Assembly: GCA_015680685.1 (NCBI GenBank)
Contig: MNCI01022707.1
Coordinates: forward strand, 33,717-97,716
Direction: 5' to 3'
From: Gnetum montanum
Taxonomy: Eukaryota > Streptophyta > Gnetopsida > Gnetales > Gnetaceae
Length of the DNA stretch: 64,000 nt
The translations under genes and the position numbers were made by a program. The number at the start of each line of letters is the position of its first letter. The first letter of the stretch is position 1. Below are positions 12,204 through 24,189 of the stretch, piece after piece. The notes beneath the pieces were generated by a model, which did no database searches, was not told the DNA's origin, and saw nothing but the letters and a program-made list of their open reading frames with translations.

Positions 12204-12336
12204 TGTTGTAGTCCTTCACACCTTCATGCCTTCACAAATAATGCGCTGCAATCTCTTTCTCTTTCTTCTTCTCTCTGTAACAGCTGAGAATTCAAATTCG
12301 CGATAGCCAACAACATATTTTCGATGAAAACTGCCT

Positions 12337-12346
12337 ACTTATATGC
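12337..12346 (-). promoter_or_regulatory. TATA box of the antisense gene (B)
   Basis: On the minus strand GCATATAAGTAGGCAG lies about 138 bp before the antisense ATG. Element C has TTATATAAGTAAGCAG at the same distance. Conservation of box, flank and spacing between two copies supports a real promoter driving the antisense gene. Confidence 0.65.
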
Positions 12347-12659
12347 AAAATTAACTGATTTGACGCCCACTTTCAGCGAGACTTGCCCAAATGCTGGTGT
12401 TAGTATGAGCTGGAACCCAAAAGTCAAGGCATTAATTGCAACAGATATCACATGCATTACGGTCCGAAACGACCTTAAACTACTGCATCTTATCTCCTTG
12501 TAATCAGGTCGCATTAATTACAGACTGTTCACAGAATTTAAAATTCAGTTAGCTTCTTATGCTCAGTAATGTCACATCACATCCTTTTAGACTAAACCAA
12601 GCGTTATTCATTAAATACTTATCACATCAAACTTAGCATCTTTTTAATTACTTTCATAT

Positions 12660-12675
12660 TTGACAATTTTTCAGG
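12660..12675 (+). other. Sense 3' splice site before RT (B)
   Basis: TTTGACAATTTTTCAG followed by GATAATTGGCAA matches the same place in C (TTTGACAATTTTGCAG/GATAAT) and functionally in D (TTTATTGGCAG/GAG). Ogre elements are known to carry an intron between protease and RT. This would be its acceptor; the donor near 7440 is not certain. An isolated copy of the short motif (CGACCTTAAACTACT) lies at about 12468-12482. Region 12204-12660 otherwise holds the antisense promoter and 5' UTR. Confidence 0.55.
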
Positions 12676-14975
12676 ATAATTGGCAAATGGAAGAAACTTT
12701 GTCTGCGCTCCTAGTTTTAACAGGCCCACATGGGGAAATTATTAGACAACTTGATCCCACATTAGTAGAAACTAACCTTGCCCTCGATAACACAACCATA
12801 GCCATGACGGAAACATCTCTAGACTGGCCAGAACAATCGATGCGTACACTAGACCTAGAAGCTGGAGATGTAACCGAAGACCCTCTCTATGAGGTCTCTG
12901 TGGTTACGCATAGAGGTGAGACTAAAACTATTAAGGTTAGTTCTTTACTAGACCAAAAGGCACATGACAACATAAAACAGGTCCTTCAGAATAATATCAC
13001 AGTGTTTTCATGGTCATACGAAGATATGTCGGGAATAGACCCAAAGTTAATACAACACAATATAATCCTAGATCCCCATATCAAAGCAATTAGACAGAAA
13101 GCACGAAAGATTAAGCCAGAAGTCGTGCTAGCAGTACGTGATGAAATCACTAAACTGTACCAGGATGGTTTTATTCACGTGGTCGATTACTCAGATTGGG
13201 TATCCAACATTGTAGTTGTTCCCAAAAAGACCAGAGGGATATGCATCTGCATAGACTTCCGAGACTTGAACAAGGCTACAATTAAGGATAATTTCCCATT
13301 ATCGAGTATCGATCAATTGGTGGATACAACCACTGGACATGTGCTTTTATCCTTCATGGATGGCTTCTCAAGCTATAATCAAATACGCATCAACCTAGAA
13401 CACCAGCTGACAACGACGTTCATGACACCTTGGGGGACCTTTTGTTATACCATGATGCATTTTGGCTTAAAAAATGCCGAAGCTACATATCAACGAGCTA
13501 TGACATATATCTTTAGCGATTACCTCCTAGGGAGACTAAATGATTATGTTGATGATATAGCTGTTAAGTCTATAAAGTCAGAGGATCATTCGGAGGATCT
13601 GGAGGTAGTCCTTAAAAGATGTTTTAAATACGACCTTCGGCTCAACCCAAAGAAATGCGTGTTCGGAGTCAAAATCGGACGCATGCTGGGGTTTGTGGTA
13701 TTGGAAAATGGTATATGAGTAGATCCTGATAAAGTCAAGGCCATTGTTGAATTGACACCCCCTAAAAATCTCAAGAAATTACGTGGATTGCAAGGGAGGT
13801 TACAGTTTATCAAGCAGTTCATCTCGAGATTAACCGATAAATTACACCCTATGTAACATTTTCTTAAAAAGGGGGTTAGTTTCGAATGGACAGATGATTG
13901 TCAGCGTGCGTTTGATGACTTGAAACAAGAGCTTCAATGCTTGCCAATAGTTTTTTCACCGCGAAGGGATCAACTGTTTTACATTTACCTCGCAACATCA
14001 GACGTAGCCTTAGCTGCATTACTTTGTCAAAAGAGAAATGATAGGTCAGAAGTGCCCATATATTACTTGAGTCATGCTCTATGTGTGTATGAAACGAGGT
14101 ACAATGAAGTAGAGCGTAATTGTCTAGCGTTAGTGTTTATGCTCAAAAAGTGCAGACACTATCTCTTTCATAGCCAGGTCAACATTATCTGCAAAATAAC
14201 ATCCTTAGGGCCATTACGCATAATCTGTACGAAAGTAGTAAATAGCTCGTTGGAAAGCTATCACGGCAGAATTTGATTTGCATTACATTGGTCAATCTTC
14301 TACGAAAGGCCAAGCGATAGCTGACCAATTAATAACATCGCCTATTGACAGTCAGGTAATCATAGAGACTGAATTTTCAGATGAACATGTACATAGTTTT
14401 AACCCTATTTTAATAGGCCCCGAAGCAACATTATATTTTGACGGAGCTTCAACTGTTAGAGGCGGTAGTGCCGCTACAATCATACGCTATCACCTAAGGA
14501 TGTGTGTCTTCACACTTACCGCTTGACCTTTCCCTGTACGAACAATGTGGTAGAGTACGAGGGACTCCTCAGGGGATTATTAACAGCCATAGAGCTTGAT
14601 GTTCGACACCTAGCAATTAGGGGCAATTCGATGCTTGTTATAAAGCAAATCACAGGAGTCTACACCTGCAAGGCTACACATTTATAGCCCTACTGCGATA
14701 TGGCTAAAGATCTTCTGAAGCGGTTCACAACAATTGATGCCCAACACGTGCCACGAAATGATAACACATTGGTCGATGCACTGGCTACATTAGCTTTAAA
14801 TGTGCCATCACATCTGCTTAACACTTGTTTCACATTAATAATAGATTGTACAGGTCCTATCATTCAGGCGGTGCAAATATCCTCACTGCTTGAGGATAGC
14901 ATGCCAGAGTGGTATGACAACATTAAAACCTACCTCTTGCATGGTGAACCACCATACGAGTTAACACGCACGTAA
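12675..14975 (+). pseudogene. Element B reverse transcriptase, RNase H and second RNase H
   Basis: RT is open from 12660 to 13717: VSNIVVVPKK, ICIDFRDLNKATIKDNFPL, FMDGFSSYNQI, FGLKNAEATYQRAM and the catalytic YVDD at 13545-13556. After a TGA come the connection domain and an ordinary RNase H (FYIYLATSDVALAALL near 13978, ERNCLALVF). A frameshift follows near 14220. A second, archaeal-type RNase H starts LYFDGAST near 14433 and continues through NNVVEYEGLL and HVPRNDN, with further stops. The dual RNase H arrangement is characteristic of Tat/Ogre elements. It would convert genomic RNA to DNA; this copy cannot. Confidence 0.85.
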
Positions 14976-16155
14976 AAAGATGCAATCCGCAAGTGAGCCA
15001 GGTAGTACGTCATCATAGGAGATAGTACTCTTTGTAGATGCTCTTTTGATGGAGTACTGCTTACTTGCATTAACAAAGACCAACCACAATGTATAGTTGG
15101 CAAGGTTCACGAGGGATTATGCGGAGGACACGTAGCACCATGAGCTATGGCTTCTAAAATCTGTCGCTTAGGGTATTATTGGTCGTAGATGGAAAAATAT
15201 TATCTTACAAAAGTTAAAACATGCGACACGTGCCAACGTTATGCAAACCTTATACATGTGTCGCCTACAGAACTACACACGACTTAGATCACATGGCCCT
15301 TTCAACAATGGGGATTAGACACTATAGGGCCTATCACACCGAAATCCTCCACAGGTCATAGCTTCATAATCACCACTACTGAGTATTTCACGAAGTGTGT
15401 AGAAGTCATTCCTTTGCGGAAAATCATGTCTTAACAGATCTGTCATTTCATTCTAGATAACATTGTAACCAGATTTGGTCTTCCGATGACTATCATGACT
15501 GACAACGGGCGACAATATAGCAGTACAGAAACCAAATCTTTCTGTGATAGTCTTGGCATCAAACAATCTTTTTCCTCCCCCTATTACCCACAAGAAAATG
15601 GTCAAGCCGAAGCAATGAACAAAGTCATTATCAACCTGCTCAAAAAAATGCTCGACGGCAACAAGAGACGGTGGCATGAAAAGATCCTCTATGTGCTATG
15701 GGCGTATCATACCACATGCAGAATAGCTACAGACAATACACCCTATAGCCTAGTCTATGGATTTGAGGCGATGCTGCCTCTTGAATTACACGTTCTTTCT
15801 CTGCGGATGGTCCTATCCACTATTATAAATGAGGCTCAACACACCGAGTCTCGGATCATGGATTTGGATTCAGTAGAAGAGAAGTGAATACAAACGCTTG
15901 ATACAATCAAAAAGTATCAAGATAAGCAGAGGCAGGCAGAAGCACCGCCATAATCTTCAACAACGTCCGATCAAGAAAGGAGATTTTGTTCTCAAGGCCG
16001 TTCGCGAACCAATAGGCAAATTCTCTGCAAACTGGGAGGGCCCTTTCTTGGTAGCTGATGTGTATGGCAACGGCGCATTCAAGCTAGTAGATATCAACAG
16101 CAGTGAGTTACCGAATCCTGTGAATCATATATATCTGAAGCGGTACTATATCTAG
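14976..16155 (+). pseudogene. Element B integrase
   Basis: The zinc-binding H...H...C..C part is at about 15100-15250 (HEGLCGGHV, then TCDTCQRY). The core contains WGLDTIGPITP (first Asp), TDNGRQYSSTETKSF (second Asp, ~15497) and the NGQAEAMNK glutamate (~15598). A C-terminal segment after KKGDFVLKAVREP (~15976) ends LKRYYI at 16155. Stops at about 15141, 15187, 15285, 15432 and 15885 break it. It catalyses strand transfer of the cDNA ends when intact. Confidence 0.85.
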
Positions 16156-16166
16156 CTACATATTCA

Positions 16167-17298
16167 GTGTTAACATCAGGTATGGCAACAATCATCCACT
16201 ATGACGCTAAACTGGCAAAAACCGTCCGCTACGACATAAAACTGGTACTCCCTTCACGCGTCCGCCATGACGCTAAACTGGCAACAATCGTCCGCTACGA
16301 CGTAAAATTGGCACTCTTTTCACTCGTCCGCCATGACGCTAAACTGGCACTGATCATCCACCACAACGTAAAACTAGCAAGTTGTAACCGTCCACTACGA
16401 CGTAAAACTGGTGGTGTTGTACAGGTTCGCCAAGATGAAAAACTGGCATTCTCTGCATGTGTCTGCCATGACAATAAACTGGCACCAACTGTCTACCCGG
16501 ACATAAAACTAGCACAGGTGAGTATTCGTCTGCTGAGACGTAAAACTAGCACAGATTTGTCCCTGGGTCACGACATGAAATTGACATCCACAGCACGGTC
16601 TGCTGAGACCATAAATCAGCTCTGCCACCATCCACTACAACGTAAAACTAGCATTTTTCAGTCTGCCCAGACTTTAAACTGGGACCATGGTCTGCTGGGA
16701 CTTAAAACCAGCAACGACAATCTACCAGGACTTAAAACTGGGACCTACAAACCGCCATCATGTAATTCAAGCGAGCGTAATCATCTCTGTGCGACTACAA
16801 TTCACGCGTCCGCCAGCCTTGCTACCTCACAAGCATTCTGCTGATTCCTCGGATGTGCTGAAAGGCATACTACTAACCCCTCGAAGATGCCGTCACTGCA
16901 CCCACTGTAGCAGTGGCACCTCTGAGAGATTAGTTTCATCGTCCGGAGCCCAAAAGGAGTTCCCGTCAACAACGAACCTGAGGATCTCTGCTCATCATCA
17001 CTATCAGGCTCTGGCTTCACAGATTCACCTAGTTGGTTCTTTGCATAACCAGTTAGGCGCGCTGAGTCTGATGTTCTTTAGCGGCGATATGCTAGGCCGA
17101 GCGTCCATGTTGAAAACTCTAGCCTCGTGCTACAGTTCCTCCTTCATGGCCAGCTCACTCTGTCTCACCTCAAATGGTACTTATTTCAACAACCTCTCTG
17201 GTGCTTCGACGAAGCAATGGTATCCTCTGTTTTCTCCTTTGGTTGCAGGTTACTTACTTCGAGGATGTCATTCAAAGGTGTGTTCATCTGAGCAGTGA
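16167..17298 (+). CDS. 3' accessory ORFs over and after the motif array (B), doubtful
   Basis: Two overlapping open frames (16167-16844, 225 codons; 16687-17298, 203 codons) match a single 343-codon frame in C. The first part merely translates the array (HDAKLA, RRKTS). The second (SADSSDVLKGILLTPRRC, HNQLGALSL, FNNLSGAS) has no recognised domain but is conserved in C. The opposite strand also stays partly open there. It may be non-coding 3' sequence. Region 17299-17905 after it is untranslated, with duplicated CTCATTTGACTCTTCCCC-like words and no gene. Confidence 0.3.
16180..16760. repeat. Short-motif array downstream of integrase (B)
   Basis: About 20 dispersed-to-tandem copies of a motif such as CGTCCGCTACGACGTAAAACT then GGCA, at variable 25-45 bp spacing, drifting near 16,700 to a form reading GGGACTTAAAACTGGGAC. 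The core (RYGACGTAAAACTGGC) is related to the array between protease and antisense gene. The array lies entirely behind the integrase stop. Confidence 0.85.
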
Positions 17299-17906
17299 AA
17301 TACAGAAAGCATTTTGAGATGGCCACTTAAGTTAGCCTGTCCACTTAGGAGTGCATCCCTATTTTCCTCATAATCCTACCTCTCGCCCTTATTACCTCCC
17401 TTAGCCTTCCCATCTGTTTCTCTTACACAAAATGTGAAATGCTTTCCGCATCTGAATTACAATCAAGTCCATGAGCCGGTGTAATACAACTCGCCTAGTG
17501 GACGCAAAAAAAAAGGCGGTCAGCAAAATGGATGAAACACAACTCATCCAGGCCATGCAGATGCAACAAAATTCATCTATGCAACCCCCCTCATCTACAA
17601 TATGATGGCATAACTCCATGCAAACACAATCGCAAGAGAAAATCCTAATTGCTTATGCGTGAGAAGGCTATACCCCCTTATTTGAGTCTTCCCCAAACCT
17701 CATTTGACTCTTCCCCGAACCTCCTTCCTCTTACCTCTATAAGAATTCCCTTCCGTCCTGTTTTATCTCCCGTTTCCCTCATTTTTGCACTTCTATGATG
17801 ACAAGGTGACACTTGAGTGATCATTGATGAACACTGTTGGTACTTTTACCCATCTAGTGTTTCGTATTCTTTGTCGACGTATTTTGGGCAAGCCCTCTAA
17901 TTGTCA

Positions 17907-17921
17907 ATAAAGAGGGGCCAT
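17907..17921 (+). other. Polypurine tract of element B
   Basis: AATAAAGAGGGGCCAT immediately precedes the 3' LTR start. D has ACAAAGAGGGGCCAA and C the same tract on its strand. It primes plus-strand DNA synthesis. Confidence 0.8.
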
Positions 17922-19496
17922 TGAAACACCGTGGAAATTACGAATCGGCCTAATGCAAAGATTCACGATTCAGGCGAAAGTTCACGACAAAATTTCAGAA
18001 AGACAGAAACAAGGCAAAGCAAGGTAAAGAGGCACGCAACATCAAGTTTCCAAGTCCCTCACAGATTTAAAATCCTACTCTGTTTTCTTTCTTTACGCTA
18101 CATTATGCAACATAGCGTAATGTCGCTTAGCGTAGCTCTACCTAACATAAGCCAGATATCAGAAAATACCTTACTTCGGCGAATCTGACGAAGTTTAAAG
18201 ACCTGTCACATATTCGGCTAAGTCTTTTGCTCAGAGCTGAGTTTACGCCCCATTACGTAGAGTAGTGTAACAAGCTTCAAGAAAGTCAAAATCAGAGTCC
18301 AAGGAAGCGTAGCAGATTGACTTCTTTCTTTTTGCAGAATGGTCACTTTATGCTCATTACGGTACGCAGCGTAGAAAAGCGTAAATTTATTGTAAAGTTG
18401 ACCATTTTACGCTCTATTACACTTTGTGGTGTACACCTTGAATCAACTATTTTCATGTTTTATTATGCCCTGCCATGCGACGCAGCACAAACGAGTGTAA
18501 TGTAGCCTAAGACCAGCTAGGACAATACCAGACACACACCTGTTATCCACACGCACAATACGCTGATGAGTGTATTGTGCGTAATCATGAGGCGACTTTG
18601 GCAAAAGTGGTTGACAGCGTATGTTGCCCCTTCCCCTGGAAATGTGACGCAACATAGCTAGTTTTAACATAAAGTTGGTCAAGTCAATGATATTTTGAAG
18701 GTTCGAGACACGTGTCATTAGGGCCATGCCTTCTCCACATGTTGTCGAACTTATAAATACTCCAGTTGGCGAAGAAACAAGAGGCTGACATCTTCGACTT
18801 TTGGTAGTTATCACCTTTGAGTAGAGGCAGGAGACATTTTTGAGCATTGGCAGCAGGAGTGATCACCCCTTTTGGCGAAAATATAGTTCTCTCCATTGGT
18901 GATCATTGGCAGCTTTGAGCAAAGACTATCGAAGGCAAAATGGGAAGAGATCAGAGATCGAGAGATCATCTGGTGTGGTTGGTAAGATCTATTGATCAGA
19001 AACGGTTGATCGATAGACATCCAGGCTTGACCTTCTTTGCAACCCGTCTTTGGCTTACGAGGTAGACCGAACTCCATTCTGTACTCCTTGTTGAACAGTT
19101 TTGTTATTATTTTATGTATGCTTCACGCAAGATAAGCGGAGTTTTCCATTGGAACTTTGTATACAATATACTCAATTTTTGGGTAAAAGTACAGATCTTG
19201 GAATTGCGCATTTTCTTAAATCTAATCCTTCTTGTCGTGTTGACGTTGTTGTTATTCCAATTAATCTACATCGTTTTCTACTCCTTTCATGATTCATCAA
19301 ATCAAATTATTTCATGGAATATCTATAATATTCATCAATTTACTGATTGAGTAAGTCCCTATCTGATCGACAAGACTGTTCAGGGCACTGCGGATTCGTT
19401 TTCTCTAGCACGGCCCTCGCACAGATCTGTAGTTAAGACTGTGTACACGGATTTTTGTTTGGTATTTTCCAGCTACCAAAATTTTCCGTCGTTACA
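17922..19496 (+). repeat. Element B 3' LTR (1575 bp)
   Basis: Starts TGAAACACCGTGG after the polypurine tract and ends CCGTCGTTACA, so TG...CA. It aligns with the C LTR (41090-42647, reverse). A TATA-like TTATAAATAC lies at 18751-18760. The U3 contains repeated GCGTAATG/TTACGCT words (for example about 18090-18650). Directly after it the A gag resumes with CTTAG, the likely target duplication; the matching left CTTAG is at 2465-2469, but no LTR follows it there. Confidence 0.88.
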
Positions 19497-20426
19497 CTTA
19501 GGTCCCATCAACTTCAAAGACTATTGGAGCAAGTTGCTAAGGAAGAAGGTGAGCTACGAAAGAGAGAAAGCACGAAAGAGTATAACAGAGATCTTTCCCT
19601 TTGGAAGAGGGGAGTAAGATTTCATGAGGATGAAGAAGAGTCACCACTCGAAGAGATGGTGAATAGGAAAACTTTGCCTATCCAAAAGTTGACTTCAGAA
19701 GTATTATCAAAGGAAGACCAAATGTGGAATTCCCTAGACAATAGATTTCAAACTGTTCTTAAATTAGTAGAGGAGTCTAGAGGGCAAGGTAGTGAAAAAA
19801 GAAAAAAAAGAGAAGATGAACATGCACGTAGCAAGGGTAAGGGCAAAGTTTCCATCATTGAAGAGGTTGTAGATTCGAAAATAGAAAATGATAGTGGATG
19901 CGAGATATGCCAATATGACCATCCTAAGGGATGTTGCCTTGTAATCTCATATCTGCAGGAGTCTGGGGTGTATGCACTCAACCCAAGATTGAATAAACGG
20001 CAAACACCCTGAAGGTTACCTTACCCCCAAGGTAACCCAAGATAGGTCCACCAACCCTTAACGTATTATCCAAGTGGAACTCCACCACAACCGATTGAGC
20101 AATATCAACAATGGAAACACCCACAATCAAGGCAAGAATATCCTTACTGGCAACCTGACTTGTATAGATATTACGTGCAGCAACCAGTCTCTCCATGTGA
20201 CTCTACAGATCACATTAGTCCTTAACCTCACTACCAAGCTTGTGAGTATTATAGGACTCCTTCTCCTAGGGGCGATATTCCACAAATATACCATCCTTTT
20301 CATTTGGTTGCACCTCTTCCACGAATAGCTCCACTACCACTTTCTTCTGTGATGCAAGGTGAACTCCCTGCCCAGCTGCAACAACGTAATGCCACAAGGG
20401 TTGTTAATTCTCAACCTACTATTGGT
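19497..20426 (+). pseudogene. Second block of element A: gag continuation (right copy of the duplication)
   Basis: A 185-codon open frame (19455-20012) restores the charged C-terminal half of A gag (RKREST, KRKKREDEHARSKGKGK, CEICQYDHPKGCC). It is followed by the same Pro/Gln-rich tail as 2981-3395, and beyond the duplicated part it continues into the protease region, so this copy is the one contiguous with pol. Confidence 0.75.
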
Positions 20427-20559
20427 TCCGACAACCGCATGAAGACAAGACCTTTCTTTAAAACCAATAGTTCAACCAAGCCCTTGCAATCATAAACGGC
20501 TAATTCCTTAGATGTCTCAGTATCAATCTAAACTTCAAAGCCTCCTTCAACCCAACCAC

Positions 20560-21190
20560 AGCACTCAACGCATACGGTCATGCTAACACATGTCGTCATC
20601 GATTGGATCAAAGTGGGCCATCTTCCTACGAAATTCTCTGATCCTGGGAGTCCTCTAGTATGCTTACAAATTGTTGGGAATGAGCCATGCAAAGCTCTGT
20701 TGGATTCAGGTTCTTGTATCAATTTAATCTCTCAAGAAATGTACAAGGCCTAGAATCTACCTCCATTGAAAAAGAGCAACATCTGTCTAGAGTTGGCCGA
20801 CTAGTCCATCACTGTTCCATTGGGACTAATGGAGGACATTGTTACCACTGTTTATGGGTGGTCATACCCAACTGACTTCCTAGTGATCTAGATGAACAAC
20901 GGTAAGGGGGACTTCCCAATCATAATGGGAAAGGCATGGCTAAGTTCCATCGATGCACACCTAGGAATCCGTGATCTTTCCCTAGAAATATCAAAGAAAA
21001 ATACATTTAGAAAGATCGAGAAGAAGAAAGTTCCATGCATCGCATACAGTGACATAAGATGTATTTGCGTGCAGAGGTCATGGTTTGTGCAAAGTTTAGC
21101 ACTACCTACATGCAATCAATGTGCACAAGTGATCAACATACAAAGATGCTTGTATGTAGTAGCCACACGACAGGAAGGCACCACCAACTG
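20560..21190 (+). pseudogene. Element A aspartic protease
   Basis: The frame shows KALLDSGSCINLIS (active-site D-S-G at about 20698-20712) and, later, FPIIMGKAWLSSIDAHLGI, equivalent to the ILGRP.L block of Athila proteases. Stops at about 20750 and elsewhere break it. The intact DSG separates it from the DDG of the Tat-type elements in this window. Confidence 0.7.
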
Positions 21191-21379
21191 AGGGTTTGAC
21201 TTGCACTTACATTGATAGCATAGACGCATTAGAGCAAGTTCACCACCAACTCCCAAGTCTTAGCCTTGAAAATATCAATTGGGGAAAGTTGGAAATCCCT
21301 GAGAAATTTAAGTAGGAGCCCCTCGAGTTGAAATCGTTGTCCACCGGTATGGAATACACATTCCTTAAAAATGGAAAAT

Positions 21380-22770
21380 CGGTAATTATTAATACGAAGC
21401 TTGCTCCGCAACAAAAAGAGAGATTGCTGAAGGTGATAAATAAATGGTCGAAAGCCTTTGCTTGTTCGTATCTTGAATTAACTAAAATAGACCCTAGGAT
21501 ATGCTAGCACAAAATTTACACCAACCCCTTCATGAAGCCTCGAAGACAACCGCAGAGGCAATTGAAACCAAAGTTGAAGCAAGTAGTTAAGGAAGAAATC
21601 AAACAGCTTCTCAAGGCTGGGTTCATATACCCCATTGCTAATAGCGAATGGGTTAGCCCCTTAGTTATTGTACCTAAAAAAGGAGGCAAATGGAGGGTGT
21701 GTATAGATTTTAGGCTACTAAATATAGCAAAATTCAAAGATCACTTTGCATTGCCATTTGTCGACCAAGTCTTAGACACCATTGCAGGGCATCGCTATTA
21801 TAGTTTTCTAGATGGATATAGTGGATATAACCAAAGACTTATAGCCCCAGAAGACCAAGCCAAGACTACGTTCACCAATCCTTTGGGAATGTTTGCATAC
21901 AAATAGATGTCGTTTGGCTTGTGCAATGCCCTTGTAACATTTCAATGACTAGTTCTAAGCATATTCCAATAGTAGATAGGGAATGGCGTGGAGGTCTTTG
22001 ATCAAGCCTTGGACTAGTTAGAGCAAGTGTTAAAAAGATGTGTAGAAACCAATTTGAGGCTCAATTGGCAGAAAAGCCATTTAATGGTCCAAGAAGGCGT
22101 AGTACTAGGGCGCAAAATCTCACACACAGGGATACAGGTAGACCCTTACAAAATCAAAGTTATTCAAGGAATTACCCATCAATCGAAAATTGTCAAAGAT
22201 ATTCGGTCATTCCTTGGACACACTAGCTACAGGAGATTTATTGAGAACTTTTCAAAGGTTTCCAAACCATTGGTGGAATTAATGAAAAAGGACGTACCTT
22301 TTGAATGGATCAAGGAATACGAATTAGCTTTCCAAACTCTGAAACATAAGCTAGTAGAAACACCCATTCTACAAGCTCCTGATTGGTCCAAACCATTCCA
22401 TATCATGATTGATGCATTCAACTATGCCTTAGGAGCCGTACTTGCACAACTAGATGACCAGAAGCGTCCTTATTAAATCCACTGTGCAAGTAGAAGTATC
22501 GCTGGTGCACAACTTAACTACATTACCGTAGAGAAAGAATTAATGGTTGTAGTGTTTGCACTAGAAAATTTTAGACACTATGTATTGGGATATAAAGTAT
22601 ATATACATACAGATCATAGTGCAATCTAGTTTCTCATGTATAAGCCAATGGTAAGCCTTTGTATTATATGATGATTTGTAATCTTACAAGAGTTTGATTT
22701 AGCAATGATCGATCGCAAAGGCACTGACAATGTAGTTGCTGATCATTTATCTTGGTTGTGATGGGACAAC
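21380..22770 (+). pseudogene. Element A reverse transcriptase-RNase H, catalytic block missing
   Basis: RT blocks read EEIKQLLKAGFIYPI, WVSPLVIVPKKGG, RVCIDFRLLN, SFLDGYSGYNQ and, after a break, LNWQKSHLMVQEGVVLG. The stretch that should contain the F/Y-x-D-D active site (around 21985-22010) reads VEVFDQALD, so about ten residues including the two aspartates are absent. RNase H follows (FHIMIDAFNYALGAVL, TVEKELMVVVFALENFRHY, IHTDHSAI) with stops. Order and wording match Athila. Confidence 0.8.
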
Positions 22771-22959
22771 AAAGAGGATGAGTATGCAATTTCTGATCAT
22801 TTTTTAGATGAATTCTTCTTTGCTGGTGTAATGAATAATCAATCACCCATGGAGACAAACTGGTACAATAGCATTCTTACCTATCTCCTCACCCAACAAA
22901 CACCACAAGAGTTAAACCTTAAGAAGAAACAACCATTTCTTCAGTGAGCCAAGTACTTT

Positions 22960-24130
22960 ATGGAGATCAATAGGCAACTTTACAAAGTGTGTTTTCAATA
23001 TAGATTAACTGCGAGTTCTCCAAGATGCTCATGAGGGTCCTTGGGGGGGTCATTACACTCGGAGAAGAACGGCCATCAAGATCTTGCTTGTAGGATATTA
23101 TTGGCCTACATTATTTGAGGACACTCATCAATTTTTTCAATCTTGTGAGTGCTGTCAATGTGATGGGGGAATGAATGCTAGAATGGAGGGTCTGCAACAA
23201 TGGATTCAACCGTTAGAACCCTTCGACATTTGGGGAATTGATTTTATAGGGGCCATTACACCAATGTATAGTGGAAAAACTTATATCATAGTTGCCGTTG
23301 AATACCTAAAAAAATGAGCCGAAGCAGTTATTGTTAAAGATTGTACATCATGTACAGATGCATGATTTATTCAACAACAAATCGTGAACAGGTTTGATGT
23401 GCCGTGTGCACTTATTTCAGATAATGGTACATATTTTACAGGTGCAACTTTTCAGAAATTAATGCAACGCTTAGGGGTTGAGCATAAATTGACTACACCA
23501 TACCACCCCTAAGCGAACGGTCAAGTAGTGGTCACCAATAGGGAGATTACGAAAATATTGATAAGAACTATTAGCAAGTATAGGCGAGACTGGAGCACTA
23601 TATTGAATGATGCTCTTTGGGAATACCGCTCCACATGGAAACTCCCTACAGGCTACTCTCCCTACTAGTTAGTGTACGGAAAGCTTCCGACATTTTCTAT
23701 TCAAACTGAGATCCGTACACTATCCATGACATGTGACCTCAACCTTGACCTTGATCTAGCACAGAAACAATAGTTAGTAACCCTTAACTTGCTAGATAAA
23801 AATCGACTAGCTGCCCTGTCATCTAATGAACTGCACAAGACATTCAATAAACAATGTCATTACCTAAGAATTAGGAAAGTTAAATATCAACTAGGAGATA
23901 AGGTTCTCTACTAGAATCCCACACATGCCACAACGTACTAAAATTCAAACATCGTGGGAAGGCCCACGACCTTATATTATTTATGCAACTTTTCCTTCGG
24001 GGGCCATGACAATATACAAACTTGAGAGCCCAAACAAGAAAGTTTTGATCAACGTGCAACAAACCAAACCTTTCCATGAGTTTAGGACAATTAGTACACA
24101 TGCTACCTCTGTTGGTGGACAACCCTGCTC
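22960..24130 (+). pseudogene. Element A integrase
   Basis: Zinc-binding part: GYYWPTLFEDTHQFFQSCECCQ (~23087-23155). Core: FDIWGIDFIGAI (~23224), LISDNGTYF (~23413) and a degraded H-P-x-ANGQ segment at about 23505-23525. The C-terminal part has VKYQLGDKVLY (~23878). About ten stops. It is the last recognisable protein domain of element A. Confidence 0.8.
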
Positions 24131-24189
24131 ACTATTTCAGATCTTCTCCTTCCAACTCAGTCGTGGGGTAGATGGCCAACTATGCTAAC

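Larger units (their letters stand above)
3396..19496 (+). mobile_element. Element B: Tat/Ogre-like retrotransposon lacking its 5' LTR
   Basis: The order is primer site, split gag, protease, short-motif array, antisense eight-exon gene, RT, RNase H, second RNase H, integrase, second motif array, polypurine tract and 3' LTR. It belongs to the same family as C, with recognisable nucleotide similarity throughout, and is a more distant relative of D. The 5' LTR is absent; the sequence starts 3 bp before the primer site. Many stops and at least one pol frameshift mean it is defective. Two RNase H domains and a large pro-RT gap are diagnostic of the Tat/Ogre group. Confidence 0.88.
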
